Assembly: GCF_025717675.1 (NCBI RefSeq)
Contig: NZ_JAJIRT010000001.1
Span: 1,116,001 to 1,180,000, forward strand
DNA: 64,000 nucleotides
Source: Paucibacter sp. DJ2R-2
GTDB lineage: Bacteria; Pseudomonadota; Gammaproteobacteria; Burkholderiales; Burkholderiaceae_C
Direction of reading: 5' to 3'
Shown here piece by piece: positions 10,131 through 21,323 of the stretch. The translations under genes and the position numbers were made by a program. The notes beneath the pieces were generated by a model. The model was not told the DNA's origin. It saw nothing but the letters and a program-made list of their open reading frames with translations, and searched no databases. The stretch's first letter is position 1. Every line of letters begins with the position of its first letter.

Positions 10131-11636
10131 ATGGCGGCTGAAACCGGCCAACGCTCGCTGTTCGGCGAGATCCTGGACTGGATGCTCGCGCCGCTGCTGC
10201 TGATCTGGCCGATCAGCGTGGCCCTGACCTGGCTGGTGGCGCAAGGCATTGCCAGCCGCCCTTACGATCGCGAGCTCGGCGAGATGGCCCGCACCCTGGG
10301 CCTGCAAGTGGCCTCGGCAGCACCGCTGGCCGAGGGTCGAAGTGCGCGCTCGCGCTATGCCCTGGCGCCCGAAGCGGCCGCCCTGCTGCGCGCCGACGAG
10401 ACCGACACGGTCTATTACCAGGTGCTGGGCCTGCGCGGAGAATTGCTCAACGGCGACGCCAAGCTGCCCGTGCCGCCCGAGGACGATGTCATCGTGCCCT
10501 GGGAGCTGCATTTCCGCGATGAAGACATGGGCAGCGAGCGCGTGCGCGTGGCCTACCTTTGGGTCGCGCCCGAAGGCATGGCCGGGAGCACCCAGACTAT
10601 GCTGGTGCAGGTGGCCGAAACCCTGGGCAAGCGCTCGCGCCTGACCAACGAAATCATCAAAGGCGTGATCCTGCCGCAGTTCGTGATCCTGCCTCTGGCG
10701 GTGCTGCTGGTCTGGCTGGCCTTGGCGCGCGGCATCGCGCCGCTCAACGAGCTGCAGCGGCGCATCCGCTCGCGAGAGAGCTCGGACCTCAGCCCCATCG
10801 ACGAACGCCGCATCCCGGACGAAGTCGCTCCCCTGGTGCGTGCCATCAATGACTTGCTCGCACGCCTGGACCAGTCCATCAGCAGCCAGAAGCATTTCCT
10901 GGCCGACGCTGCCCACCAACTCAAGACTCCACTGGCCGGTCTGCGCACCCAGGCCGAATTCGCCCAGCGCGAGATCGACGAAGGGCGCAGCGAGCCAGCC
11001 GAACTCAAACGCTCCTTGCAGCAGATTGCCTTGTCCAGCCAGCGCGCCGCGCACATGGTCAACCAGCTGCTAGCCATGGCCCGCGCCGAGGACCAGGAAC
11101 ATGCGGCGCAGCGCAGCGAAGTCAACCTGGCCGAGTTGGCCACAGAAACCGTGCGCGACTTCGTGCCGCGCGCCTTAGACAAGCGCATCGACCTGGGCTA
11201 CGAAGGCCCGGAGCCCGATGCATGCAGCCTGAGCCTGCTCGGCCATGGACTGCTGATCCGGGAGCTGATCCGCAACCTGGTCGACAACGCCCTGCTCTAC
11301 ACGCCGCCCGGTGGCACGGTCACCGTGCGCATCGTCGAGGACCCTTTCGGCCAAGTCTGTGTGCTGCAAGTCGAGGACTCAGGACCGGGCATTCCGGAAA
11401 GCGAACGGGACAAGGTCTTCCAGCCCTTCTACCGGGCGCTGGGAACCAATGTGGATGGGTCCGGCCTGGGCCTGGCCATCGTGCGCGAGATCGCGCAACA
11501 GCATGAGGCGGAACTGACGCTGGACGACACGCGGCCGCGCCGCCCCGGGCAACAGCCCGAGGCCGATGGCCAGGGACCAGGCGCCCGCTTCACGGTGCGC
11601 TTCCACTCCCGACCCATGAGCCCAGTTCAGGACTGA
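10131..11636 (+). CDS. Sensor histidine kinase (TctE/QseC-like)
   Basis: This 501-residue inner-membrane kinase has a membrane segment at about residues 19-39, a periplasmic domain of the two-component-sensor N-terminal type, a second membrane segment at about 179-199 and a HAMP-like linker. The dimerisation box FLADAAHQLKTPLAGL carries the phospho-histidine H262. The ATPase domain has NLVDNALLYTPPGG, DSGPGIPES and GSGLGLAIV. All catalytic boxes are intact. Its partner should be the response regulator just upstream, which is frameshifted in this sequence. The stop codon overlaps the end of the convergent rodA gene by 10 bases. The signal sensed is unknown; TctE-like kinases often control tricarboxylate uptake, but no such transporter is nearby. 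Confidence 0.92.
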   Translation: MAAETGQRSLFGEILDWMLAPLLLIWPISVALTWLVAQGIASRPYDRELGEMARTLGLQVASAAPLAEGRSARSRYALAPEAAALLRADETDTVYYQVLGLRGELLNGDAKLPVPPEDDVIVPWELHFRDEDMGSERVRVAYLWVAPEGMAGSTQTMLVQVAETLGKRSRLTNEIIKGVILPQFVILPLAVLLVWLALARGIAPLNELQRRIRSRESSDLSPIDERRIPDEVAPLVRAINDLLARLDQSISSQKHFLADAAHQLKTPLAGLRTQAEFAQREIDEGRSEPAELKRSLQQIALSSQRAAHMVNQLLAMARAEDQEHAAQRSEVNLAELATETVRDFVPRALDKRIDLGYEGPEPDACSLSLLGHGLLIRELIRNLVDNALLYTPPGGTVTVRIVEDPFGQVCVLQVEDSGPGIPESERDKVFQPFYRALGTNVDGSGLGLAIVREIAQQHEAELTLDDTRPRRPGQQPEADGQGPGARFTVRFHSRPMSPVQD

Positions 11637-12787
11637 TTGAAGCGCCGCGATTTCGCAATCGACATCAGCAAGCCAAGGCCGAAGCCCAGGGTCACCATGG
11701 CGGTGCCGCCATAGCTGATGAAGGGCAGGGGCACGCCGACCACGGGCAGGATGCCGCTGACCATGCCCATATTGACGAAGACATAGGTGAAGAAGCTCAG
11801 CGTGATGGCGCCCGCCATCAAGCGTGAAAACAGGGTGGGCGCGTCCGATGCAATCATCAAGCCGCGCATGATCAGCGCGGTGAAGCCAGCCAGCAAGCCG
11901 AGCGCGCCGAACAGACCGAACTCCTCGCCATAGGCGGCAAAGATGAAGTCGGTGGTGCGTTCGGGGATGAACTCCAGATGGGTCTGCGTGCCCTTCATGA
12001 AGCCCTTGCCGGTCAGGCCACCGGAGCCGATGGCGATCTCGCCCTGGATGATGTGGAAGCCTTTGCCGAGCGGGTCCTTGGTCGGGTCCAGCAAGGTGCA
12101 GACACGGTTCTTTTGATATTCACGCAGCACCGGCCAGGTCACATCGGGCTGGCAGATCGCCTCCTCGCTCATCACCAAGGCGGTGACGGCCGCCCCAGCC
12201 AGCACAAAGGCTGGAATGATCAGCCGCCAGGACAGGCCAGCAAAGAAGATCACATACATGCCGGTGCTCAGCACCAGGATGGACGTGCCCAGGTCCGGCT
12301 GCTTGGCCACCAGTCCCACCGGGATCGCCAGCAGCACGAAAGCGGCCACAAAGTCCGGCAGGCGCAGCTGCCCCTCACGCTTCTGGAACCACCAGGCCAG
12401 CATCAATGGCACGGCAATCTTGAGGATCTCCGAGGGCTGGATCTGAGTCACACCGACGTTGAGCCAGCGTGTCGCCCCTTTTTTGGTGATGCCAAACATG
12501 GCCGTAGCCAGCAGCAGCGTCACCCCCACCACATAGAGCGGCATGGCCAAGGCCATCATGCGCTGAGGCGGCACTTGGGCGACCAGGAAAATGATGATGA
12601 TGGCCAGCAAGGTGTTGCGGCCATGATCGACAAATCGTGTGCCGTGGTCGTAACCGGCCGAATACATGCACACCATGCCCAGACCCATCAGCCAGGCGAT
12701 GGCCAGCAGAAGAGGCAGGTCGAAGCCGCTGAACCAGGGCCGCAGACGCTGCCACCAGTTCGGGCCATTGAAGGCATTGGCGCTCAT
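11627..12787 (-). CDS. mrdB: Rod shape-determining protein RodA (SEDS glycosyltransferase)
   Basis: RodA is the SEDS-family peptidoglycan polymerase of the elongasome, working with PBP2 in the inner membrane. The 386-residue protein has about ten membrane segments and the SEDS motifs WLNVG (after KKGATR), QPSEILKIAVPL, KQPDLGTS and PFISYGGT near the end. Its start overlaps the mrdA stop codon as ATGA (12784-12787), which couples the synthesis of the two partners. It is the last gene of the mreBCD-mrdA-rodA cluster. Confidence 0.96.
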   Translation of the reverse strand: MSANAFNGPNWWQRLRPWFSGFDLPLLLAIAWLMGLGMVCMYSAGYDHGTRFVDHGRNTLLAIIIIFLVAQVPPQRMMALAMPLYVVGVTLLLATAMFGITKKGATRWLNVGVTQIQPSEILKIAVPLMLAWWFQKREGQLRLPDFVAAFVLLAIPVGLVAKQPDLGTSILVLSTGMYVIFFAGLSWRLIIPAFVLAGAAVTALVMSEEAICQPDVTWPVLREYQKNRVCTLLDPTKDPLGKGFHIIQGEIAIGSGGLTGKGFMKGTQTHLEFIPERTTDFIFAAYGEEFGLFGALGLLAGFTALIMRGLMIASDAPTLFSRLMAGAITLSFFTYVFVNMGMVSGILPVVGVPLPFISYGGTAMVTLGFGLGLLMSIAKSRRFNQS

Positions 12788-14883
12788 GGGCGGGCTCCTG
12801 AAGCGGCTGGCTTGGGCGCAGGGGGCTTGGCAGCGCTGGCTGGCAGGGGCGCGGCTGGCGCAGAACTGGCGGCCGAAGCCGGCGAGGCCGCCGGCAGGCT
12901 GCCCGAAGCGGCGACTGCCCCCGCCACCGGCGCCTGACCCGGCAAGGGCACCTGCTCGATGCGACGTGGCTGGCCCACGGGCGCGGTGGTCTTGCCCAGC
13001 TGGGTCAAGGCGATGTCTTCCTCGCTGGGGTACTGACCCATCAACATGAAATCAAAGACCCGGCGCGCGATCGGCGCGGCCGAAGTGGAGCCAAAACCGG
13101 CGTTCTCGACGATCACGGCCAGGGCGATGGTGGGCTCCTCCAGCGGCGCAAAGGCGATGTAGAGCGAATGGTCGCGCTTGCGCTCATCGGCCTTGATGTC
13201 CTTGTAACGCTCGCCGGCGCGCAAGCCAATGGCCTGCGCCGTACCGGTCTTGCCGCCACTTCGATAGCCGGCGCCGTTGAAGGCAGCGCGCGAAGTGCCT
13301 TCGATGGTCACCCCGTGCATGGCATTGCGGATCACATCGACCTGCTCGGGCTTGAGGGCCAGGGGCGGCAGGGCGTCGCTGGCGATGCGGCGCTGCTCAT
13401 GGCGCACCACATCTTCGATTTCGCGCACCAGGCGCGGCTTGAAGCGCTGGCCGCCGGTCGACAGGGTGGATACGGCGGTGGCGATCTGCAACATGGTGAA
13501 GTTGTTGTAGCCCTGGCCAATGCCCAGCGAGATGGTCTCACCGGCAAACCACTTCTGGTTCGCCGGGTTGCGGGCAAAGTAGCGGCGCTTCCAGGCCTGC
13601 GAGGGCAGCACACCCGTGACCTCGCCCTGCACATCGATCTCGGTCTTGCGGCCGAAGCCGAAGGGTTCGAGTTCGTCGTGAATCAAGTCCACGCCCATCT
13701 CGTTGGCCAGGCTGTAGAAGTAGACATTGGACGAGCTGACGATGGCCAGGCGCATGTCCTTGGGCCCGGGCCGGTCGGTCTCCGGGCTGCCGAAGGTGCG
13801 GCCACCAAAGCTGTAGGTCAGGTTGTCCATGACGATGGTGCCGGGCGCACGTTTGCCGCTGTTGAGCGCGGCCATGGCCATGAAGGGCTTGAAGGTCGAG
13901 CCGGGCGGGTAAGTGCCGCGTAGCGCGCGGTTCAGCAGCGGTTTATCCAGGTCTTCGTTGAGATCGCGCCAACTGTCGGCGTCAATGCCATCAACGAAAA
14001 GATTGGGGTCAAAGGTGGGCTTGGAGACAAAGGCCAGCACCTCGCCATTGCGCGGGTCGATGGCCACCAGGGCACCGCGCCGGTCCTTGTAGAGCTCTTC
14101 CACCAGGGCCTGCAGGCGAATGTCGATGGACAGCATCAGCGTGTTGCCCGGGGTCGGCGGTCGGTGGGCCAGGCGGCGCACAGCGCGGCCGCCGGCGCTG
14201 GTCTCCACCTGCTCGAAACCGGTGATGCCATGCAGCTCGCGCTCGTAGCTCTGCTCCAGGCCCAGCTTGCCGATGTACTCGGTGCCACGGTAGTTGGCGA
14301 TGTCCTCGTCCTCCCAATCGTCCATGGCTTTCTTCTCGGCCTGGTTGATGCGGCCGATATAGCCGATCAAGTGGGCACCGACCTCGCCCAGGGGGTAGCT
14401 GCGGAACAGCCGCGCCTTGATCTCGACGCCGGGGAAGCGGAAGCGCTGGGCGGTGAAGCGAGCCACCTCGGCCTCGCTCAGCTTGGTGCGGATCGGCAGG
14501 GACTCGAAATTCTTGTTCTCGCTCATCAGCCGCTTGAAGCGGCGGCGATCGCGCGGCTGCACCTCGATCACCTGGGCCAGGGCGTCGATGGTGGTCTCCA
14601 GATCGGGCACCTTGGAGGGCGTGATTTCCAAGGTGTAAGCCGAGTAATTGCTGGCCAGGACGATGCCATTGCGGTCCTTGATCAGGCCACGGTTGGGGAC
14701 GATGGGCACGACCGTGATGCGGTTGGACTCGGCCCGGTCCGACAGGCTTTCATGCTGGATCACCTGCAAAAAGACCAGCCGCGCCAACAGCAGGCCGAAG
14801 CAGAACAGCACAAACGCCGCCGCGGCCAGCAAGCGCAGGCGGAAGCGGCCCAGCTCCTGCTTGACGTTCTTGAGCACCGTCAT
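12784..14883 (-). CDS. mrdA: Penicillin-binding protein 2 (elongation transpeptidase)
   Basis: PBP2 cross-links peptidoglycan during lateral wall growth and activates RodA. The 699-residue protein has a single N-terminal membrane anchor (about residues 17-42), a pedestal domain with NRGLIKDRNGIVLA, and a transpeptidase domain. The domain has the catalytic S329 in STFKP, then SSN in IVSSSNVYF, and KTGTA. The C-terminal 60 residues are alanine/proline-rich (low complexity), an extension beyond the E. coli protein. The gene lies 34 bases after mreD and overlaps rodA by four bases. Confidence 0.96.
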   Translation of the reverse strand: MTVLKNVKQELGRFRLRLLAAAAFVLFCFGLLLARLVFLQVIQHESLSDRAESNRITVVPIVPNRGLIKDRNGIVLASNYSAYTLEITPSKVPDLETTIDALAQVIEVQPRDRRRFKRLMSENKNFESLPIRTKLSEAEVARFTAQRFRFPGVEIKARLFRSYPLGEVGAHLIGYIGRINQAEKKAMDDWEDEDIANYRGTEYIGKLGLEQSYERELHGITGFEQVETSAGGRAVRRLAHRPPTPGNTLMLSIDIRLQALVEELYKDRRGALVAIDPRNGEVLAFVSKPTFDPNLFVDGIDADSWRDLNEDLDKPLLNRALRGTYPPGSTFKPFMAMAALNSGKRAPGTIVMDNLTYSFGGRTFGSPETDRPGPKDMRLAIVSSSNVYFYSLANEMGVDLIHDELEPFGFGRKTEIDVQGEVTGVLPSQAWKRRYFARNPANQKWFAGETISLGIGQGYNNFTMLQIATAVSTLSTGGQRFKPRLVREIEDVVRHEQRRIASDALPPLALKPEQVDVIRNAMHGVTIEGTSRAAFNGAGYRSGGKTGTAQAIGLRAGERYKDIKADERKRDHSLYIAFAPLEEPTIALAVIVENAGFGSTSAAPIARRVFDFMLMGQYPSEEDIALTQLGKTTAPVGQPRRIEQVPLPGQAPVAGAVAASGSLPAASPASAASSAPAAPLPASAAKPPAPKPAASGARP

Positions 14884-14917
14884 GGCAAGCCCACCCAGTC
14901 AGACTGCAGGCCGTGCT

Positions 14918-15439
14918 TCACAGCGGCCGGTGCGCATCGCGGTCTGGCGCACGGCGCTGCGGCGCCAGCAGCATCACACTGGCCAGCGGCCACAGCAGGG
15001 TTTCAAACAGCGGCGCCAGCAAGAGCGTCCATCCCGGCCACATGCCACCGACAGACAGGCGCACCAGCAGAGACACGGCATGGGCGAGCACGAACAAGGG
15101 CAGCACCTGCAAGGCCTGAGCGCCAAGGCTGAAGCCGGTCAGACGGCGGTGCAGGGTGATGGCGCCGAAGCTCAGCAGGCTGTAGGCCAGGGCATGCTGG
15201 CCCAGCAAGGCCCCGTGGTGAATATCGATCAACAAGCCCAGCACAAAGGCCCAGACCACACCGACCCGGCGCGGTTGGTGCACGCCCCAGAACACCAGCA
15301 CCACCGACAAGAAGTCGGGCATGGCCGGGAAACGGCCGATCGGCACCATATCGGCCAACAAGGCCAGGAACAGGCTGAGTGCGATGAAGGCCGGATTGAC
15401 CGGCAGCAGCAGCTGGCCGGCGCCGCGCGGCATGATCAT
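14918..15439 (-). CDS. mreD: Rod shape-determining protein MreD
   Basis: MreD is a small multi-spanning inner-membrane protein of the elongasome that partners MreC. The 173-residue protein has about five hydrophobic segments and the family motifs PDFLSVVLVFWGVHQP and GLLIDIHHGALLGQHAL. The start at 15439 overlaps the mreC stop as ATGA; a second ATG two codons later is an alternative. Position between mreC and mrdA supports the call. Confidence 0.93.
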   Translation of the reverse strand: MIMPRGAGQLLLPVNPAFIALSLFLALLADMVPIGRFPAMPDFLSVVLVFWGVHQPRRVGVVWAFVLGLLIDIHHGALLGQHALAYSLLSFGAITLHRRLTGFSLGAQALQVLPLFVLAHAVSLLVRLSVGGMWPGWTLLLAPLFETLLWPLASVMLLAPQRRAPDRDAHRPL

Positions 15440-16431
15440 GGTTGGCCTCCGCTGTTCTTGGCGTCTGCCTTGGCCTCGGCCTTGGCTTCCGCCGCCGCGG
15501 CCTTGCGCTGGGCCTTGAGGCTGGCGGCCGAAGCGGCCTCTGCGGCCAGCACGGCCGCCGCTTCTGCCTTGGCCTTGGCGTGCTGCTCTTGAGGCTGCAG
15601 CACCAGCACATGGCGCACGCTGTCGAGCTGGGCGACCGGCTGCAGGCGCACACTGGCAAAGCTGGTATCGCCGCGACGTTCCACCGACGTCACCTTGGCC
15701 ACCGGCAGGCCCGAAGGGTAGACCCCGTCCAGGCCCGAGGTGGACATCAAGTCGCCCGGCTTGATGTCGGCATTGGCGGCCAAAAAGCGCAGCTCCATGC
15801 CATTGCCATCGCTGCTGCCAAACGCCGCATTGCGCGCCTGCGTGCGGGTGTTGAGCACGGGAATGGCGGCGTCTTTGTCACTCAGCAGGGTGACCTCGGC
15901 CGACAAGGTGTAGACCCGGGTCACTTGACCCAACACGCCGGCATCGTTGATGACCGGCGAACCGGCTTGTACGCCGTGGCGGCTGCCGCGGTCGATGACC
16001 ACGCGGCGCGAATAGGGGTCGGCCGCTTCGTACAGCACCTCGGCCGACAGCGAGGCCACCTCCAATGCCGGGCGCAATTCGAGCAGCGACCGCAGGCGCT
16101 GGTTCTCGGCCTGCAACTGGGCCGCGCGGGCCAGACGTTCGGCCTGCTCCACCAATTGCTGACGCGCCAGCGCCTCCGCCGCCATGGCCCGCTCGGTGCC
16201 GCGCCGATAGTCGCCGAAGCTCTCCCAGGCATCGACCGGGCTCAGCAGCAGGCGCTGGAAAGGATGCAAGACCAAAGCCAGAGCAGCTCGGGCCGGCTCG
16301 ACCACATGAAAGCGCGCATCGGCCACCATCAGGAACAACGCCAGCGCCGCGCACAGCACCAGCCGCGCCTGGGCGGACGCGCCCTGGCGAAAGAAAGGTG
16401 GCGGGTTGCGATCTGGGGGGCCGAGGGGCAT
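15436..16431 (-). CDS. mreC: Rod shape-determining protein MreC
   Basis: MreC is a bitopic periplasmic scaffold of the elongasome that binds PBP2. The 331-residue protein has a membrane anchor at about residues 22-38, a coiled coil at about 75-115 (alanine/glutamate/glutamine-rich), and the beta-barrel core with DRGSRHGVQAGSPV, GLDGVYPSGLPVAKV and VLVLQP. The C-terminal 55 residues are an alanine/lysine/glutamate-rich tail, probably helical, which is longer than in many homologues. The gene is 185 bases downstream of mreB, a notable gap discussed separately. Confidence 0.94.
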   Translation of the reverse strand: MPLGPPDRNPPPFFRQGASAQARLVLCAALALFLMVADARFHVVEPARAALALVLHPFQRLLLSPVDAWESFGDYRRGTERAMAAEALARQQLVEQAERLARAAQLQAENQRLRSLLELRPALEVASLSAEVLYEAADPYSRRVVIDRGSRHGVQAGSPVINDAGVLGQVTRVYTLSAEVTLLSDKDAAIPVLNTRTQARNAAFGSSDGNGMELRFLAANADIKPGDLMSTSGLDGVYPSGLPVAKVTSVERRGDTSFASVRLQPVAQLDSVRHVLVLQPQEQHAKAKAEAAAVLAAEAASAASLKAQRKAAAAEAKAEAKADAKNSGGQP

Positions 16432-16616
16432 GGCGCTATCGACTCAACTCGCTGTCGTTGCGTGCTATCTGGAAGGAACAAAAACCGCACGTAGGCCGTC
16501 GCGAGCGGGTGTCAAGCTAGGCGGCCGGAGCGCAGGAACCGGAACGTACTCCCTGTACGTGAGGATTCCGAGCACCGCCCAACGACGCCTGGCGCCCGCG
16601 CAGCAGGCCCCCGCCA
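16432..16616 (-). other. mreB-mreC intergenic spacer with inverted repeats
   Basis: This 185-base spacer interrupts an otherwise tightly packed operon. It holds a 6-bp inverted repeat ACGTAC / GTACGT with a 5-base spacer (16544-16560), and, nearer mreC, GC-rich self-complementary stretches followed on the minus strand by a T-run (16484-16480). It may be an attenuator that lowers mreCD expression relative to mreB, or a structured leader. No convincing gene is seen in it. Confidence 0.4.
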
Positions 16617-17858
<1,242 letters not shown>

Positions 17859-17942
17859 TTACCGGCTGGGACGGGCCGTTTGTTGCGCTCTTTACAGCTC
17901 GCCACGGCCTTTGTTTCCGCCATCTCCGGACCCGGTTTCCCC

Positions 17943-18242
17943 ATGGCCTTGACACCACAAGACGTAAGCCGCATCGCCCATCTGGCGCGCCTGGAGCTGC
18001 AGGAGGCCGAAAGCGCCGCCCTGCTGCCCCAGCTGAATGACTTCTTCTCCATCGTCGAGCAGATGAGCGCGGTGGACACCGCCGGCGTCGAGCCGCTGTA
18101 CACCCCACTGTCCGCCATCCAGGAAGTGCATCTGCGCCTGCGCGAGGACGCCGTCACCGAAAGCAACCAGCGCGAACTCAACCAGCGCAGCGCCCCGGCC
18201 GTGGAAGACGGCCTGTTCCTGGTTCCCAAGGTCATCGAATGA
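17943..18242 (+). CDS. gatC: Asp-tRNA(Asn)/Glu-tRNA(Gln) amidotransferase subunit C
   Basis: GatC is the small subunit that holds GatA and GatB together in the amidotransferase that makes Gln-tRNA and/or Asn-tRNA from misacylated precursors. The 99-residue protein starts [19 protein letters not shown], the family pattern, and contains VEPLYTPL. I use the ATG at 17943; a longer frame upstream lacks family similarity. Its TGA overlaps the gatA ATG (18239-18242). Confidence 0.93.
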   Translation: MALTPQDVSRIAHLARLELQEAESAALLPQLNDFFSIVEQMSAVDTAGVEPLYTPLSAIQEVHLRLREDAVTESNQRELNQRSAPAVEDGLFLVPKVIE

Positions 18243-19756
18243 GCATCTCGAACAACACCCCCCTGCACGATCTGGGCGTGGCCGAGCTGGGCCAGGGCCT
18301 GCGCGACAAGCAGTTCTCCAGCGTCGAGCTGACCCAGCACCTGCTGCAACGCGTCCAGTCCAGCGACAGCCAGCTGGGCGCCTTCCTCCATGTGGACGCC
18401 GACCACGCCCAGGCCCGCGCTCGTGCGGCTGACGCCCGCCTGGCCGCTGGCGAAGGCGCTCAAGCTGGCGGCGCCCTGATCGGCGTGCCCCTGGCGCACA
18501 AGGACATCTTCGTCACCGCCGACATGCCGACCACGGCCGGCTCCAAGATCCTGGCCGGCTACCGCAGCCCCTTCGACGCCACCGTGGTGGCGCGCCTGAA
18601 CGCGGCCGGCACGGTTTCGCTGGGCAAGCTCAACTGCGACGAGTTCGCCATGGGCTCGGCCAACGAGAACTCGGCCTACCAGCCGGTGGCCAACCCCTGG
18701 GACGCCAGCCGCGTGCCGGGCGGCTCCTCGGGCGGCTCGGCCGCTGCGGTGGCCGCGCGCCTGCTGCCGGCCTCCACCGGCACCGACACCGGCGGCTCGA
18801 TCCGCCAGCCGGCCAGCTTCACCGGCATCACCGGCATCAAGCCGACCTACGGCATCTGCAGCCGCTACGGCATGATCGCTTTTGCCTCCAGCCTGGACCA
18901 GGCCGGCCCCATGGCCCGCTCGGCCGAAGACTGTGCGCTGCTGCTCTCGGCCATGAGTGGCTTTGACGAGCGCGACGCCACCAGCGTGCAGCAAGCCCCG
19001 CAAGACTTCCACGCCCAGATGCTGATCGCTCGCGAGGGCGCCACGGCAGCCCAGCCGCTCAAGGGCCTGCGCATCGGTCTGCCGCGCGAGTTCTTCCCGG
19101 CCGCCCTGTCGGCGGACGTCAACAGCGCCGTGCGCGCCGGCCTGGCCGAGCTGGAAAAGCTCGGCGCCACTCTGGTGGACGTGAGCCTGCCGCGCACCGA
19201 GCTGGCGATTCCGGTGTACTACATCATTGCCCCGGCCGAGGCCAGCTCGAACCTGAGCCGCTTTGACGGCGTCAAGTTCGGCCATCGAGCAGCCAAGTAC
19301 GACGATCTGCTCGATATGTACAAGAAAACCCGTGCCGAAGGCTTCGGGGCCGAGGTCAAGCGCCGCATCATGATTGGCAGCTACGTGCTGTCTCACGGTT
19401 ACTACGACGCCTACTACCTGCAGGCACAAAAGCTGCGCCGCATGATTGCCGACGATTTCCAGCAGGCCTTCCAGCTGTGCGACCTGATCGCCGGCCCGGT
19501 GGCGCCCACCGTGGCCTGGAAGCATGGCGAGGGCAAGGACGACCCGGTCAAGGCCTATCTGGCCGACATCTTCACCTTGCCCGGCTCCTTGGCCGGCCTG
19601 CCCGGCATGAGCGTGCCCGTGGGCCTGGGCGAAGGCGGCATGCCGGTTGGCTTGCAGCTGCTGGGCAACTACTTCAAGGAAGGCCAGCTGCTGCACACCG
19701 CACACGCGCTGCAGCAAGCCACCGACTGGCACCGCGCCGCTCCCGCAGGAATCTAA
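18239..19756 (+). CDS. gatA: Asp-tRNA(Asn)/Glu-tRNA(Gln) amidotransferase subunit A
   Basis: GatA is the amidase-signature subunit that releases ammonia from glutamine. The 505-residue protein has the catalytic lysine in VPLAHKDIF, the serine-rich block [13 protein letters not shown] with the cis-serine, and the nucleophile region [12 protein letters not shown]. It lies between gatC (4-base overlap) and gatB (four bases apart), so all three form one operon. Confidence 0.96.
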   Translation: MSISNNTPLHDLGVAELGQGLRDKQFSSVELTQHLLQRVQSSDSQLGAFLHVDADHAQARARAADARLAAGEGAQAGGALIGVPLAHKDIFVTADMPTTAGSKILAGYRSPFDATVVARLNAAGTVSLGKLNCDEFAMGSANENSAYQPVANPWDASRVPGGSSGGSAAAVAARLLPASTGTDTGGSIRQPASFTGITGIKPTYGICSRYGMIAFASSLDQAGPMARSAEDCALLLSAMSGFDERDATSVQQAPQDFHAQMLIAREGATAAQPLKGLRIGLPREFFPAALSADVNSAVRAGLAELEKLGATLVDVSLPRTELAIPVYYIIAPAEASSNLSRFDGVKFGHRAAKYDDLLDMYKKTRAEGFGAEVKRRIMIGSYVLSHGYYDAYYLQAQKLRRMIADDFQQAFQLCDLIAGPVAPTVAWKHGEGKDDPVKAYLADIFTLPGSLAGLPGMSVPVGLGEGGMPVGLQLLGNYFKEGQLLHTAHALQQATDWHRAAPAGI

Positions 19757-19760
19757 GCAC

Positions 19761-21215
19761 ATGGCATCTAGCAGCAAATTGATCCGTGGCTACGAGGTCG
19801 TGATCGGCCTGGAAAACCACGTCCAACTGTCCACCGTTTCCAAGATCTTCAGCGGCTCCTCCACCGCCTTCGGCGCCGAGCCCAACACGCAGGCTTCGGC
19901 CGTGGACCTGGCCCTGCCGGGCACCCTGCCGGTGCTGAACCGCGGCGCCGTCGAGCGGGCCATCCGCTTCGGCCTGGCCGTGGGTGCCAAGGTGGCGCCG
20001 CTGTCCATCTTTGCGCGCAAGAACTACTTCTACCCCGACCTGCCCAAGGGCTACCAGATCAGCCAGTTCGAGATCCCGGTGGTGCAAGGCGGCCGGGTCG
20101 AGTTCTTCGTCGGTGACGAGAAAAAGGTCGTCAACCTGACCCGCGCCCACCTCGAGGAAGACGCGGGAAAAAGCCTGCACGAGGACTATCACGGCCAGAG
20201 CGGCATCGACCTGAACCGCGCCGGCACGCCGCTGCTGGAGATCGTCTCCGAGCCCGAAATGCGCTCCGGCGCCGAGGCCTGCGAGTACGCCAAGACCCTG
20301 CATGCGCTGGTGATGTGGCTGGGCATCTGCGACGGCAATATGCAGGAAGGATCCTTCCGCTGCGACGTCAACGTCTCGGTGCGCAAGCCCGGTGAGCCCT
20401 TCGGCACCCGCCGCGAGATCAAGAACCTGAACAGCTTCCGCAATCTGATCCAGGCGGTGGACTACGAGGTCAACTGGCAGATCGACGAGATCGAGGACGG
20501 CCGCAAGATCCAACAGGCGACCGTGCTGTTCAACCCGGACACCGGCGAGACGCGCAGCATGCGCAGCAAGGAAGACTCGGCCGACTACCGCTACTTCCCG
20601 GACCCCGACCTGCCACCGCTGGTGATCGGCGCCGACTGGATCGAACGCGTCAAGGGCGAGATGCCCGAGCTGCCGCGAGTGATGGCGGCCCGCTTCGAGC
20701 AGGCCGATGGTCTGACTGCCTACGACGCCGCCCTCATGACCCAGAGCCTGGCCACGGCACGCTTCTACGAAGCCGCCAAGGCCGTTTGTGGCGCGCCCAA
20801 GCTGGTGGCGAACTGGCTGCAAGGCGAAGTCTCACGCCGCCTCAACAGCGAAGAGCGCAGCATCGAAGCCAGCCCGGTCAGCCCCGAGCTGCTGGGCCAG
20901 CTGATCCAGCGTATCCAGGACGGGACGATCTCGAACAATGCGGCCAAGCAGGTGTTCGAGGCGCTGTGGTCGGGCGAGGGTTCCGAAGTCGACGCGGTGA
21001 TCGAAGCCAAGGGCCTGAAGCAGGTCAGCGACACCGGCGCCATCGAAACCATCCTCGACGAGGTGCTGGCGGCCAATCCGAAATCGGTGGAGGAGTTCCG
21101 CGCCGGCAAGGACAAGGCCTTCAACGCCCTGGTCGGCCAGGCCATGAAGGCCACCAAGGGCAAGGCCAACCCGGCCCTGGTGAACGAGCTGCTGAAGAAG
21201 AAACTGGCCGGCTGA
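19761..21215 (+). CDS. gatB: Asp-tRNA(Asn)/Glu-tRNA(Gln) amidotransferase subunit B
   Basis: GatB activates the misacylated tRNA by phosphorylation and transfers ammonia to it. The 484-residue protein contains [47 protein letters not shown] and RCDVNVSVR, followed by a helical tail and a C-terminal YqeY-like domain ([16 protein letters not shown]). The true start is the ATG at 19761, four bases after gatA; the frame is open further upstream inside gatA but without similarity. A terminator follows. Confidence 0.96.
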   Translation: MASSSKLIRGYEVVIGLENHVQLSTVSKIFSGSSTAFGAEPNTQASAVDLALPGTLPVLNRGAVERAIRFGLAVGAKVAPLSIFARKNYFYPDLPKGYQISQFEIPVVQGGRVEFFVGDEKKVVNLTRAHLEEDAGKSLHEDYHGQSGIDLNRAGTPLLEIVSEPEMRSGAEACEYAKTLHALVMWLGICDGNMQEGSFRCDVNVSVRKPGEPFGTRREIKNLNSFRNLIQAVDYEVNWQIDEIEDGRKIQQATVLFNPDTGETRSMRSKEDSADYRYFPDPDLPPLVIGADWIERVKGEMPELPRVMAARFEQADGLTAYDAALMTQSLATARFYEAAKAVCGAPKLVANWLQGEVSRRLNSEERSIEASPVSPELLGQLIQRIQDGTISNNAAKQVFEALWSGEGSEVDAVIEAKGLKQVSDTGAIETILDEVLAANPKSVEEFRAGKDKAFNALVGQAMKATKGKANPALVNELLKKKLAG

Positions 21216-21245
21216 GCGCCTGCGTTCAAGCTCACACACCAGATC

Positions 21246-21271
21246 AAGCGGCGCCTCAGCGCCGCTTTTTT
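21246..21271 (+). terminator. Rho-independent terminator of gatCAB
   Basis: AAGCGGCGC and GCGCCGCTT form a perfect 9-bp stem with a CTCA loop, followed by a run of T. It lies 30 bases after the gatB stop codon. Confidence 0.92.
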
Positions 21272-21323
21272 CTTGGGCTCAACAGTCGCGAGTTTGCCCC
21301 GCGCAATGGCAAGACCGCGGCGC

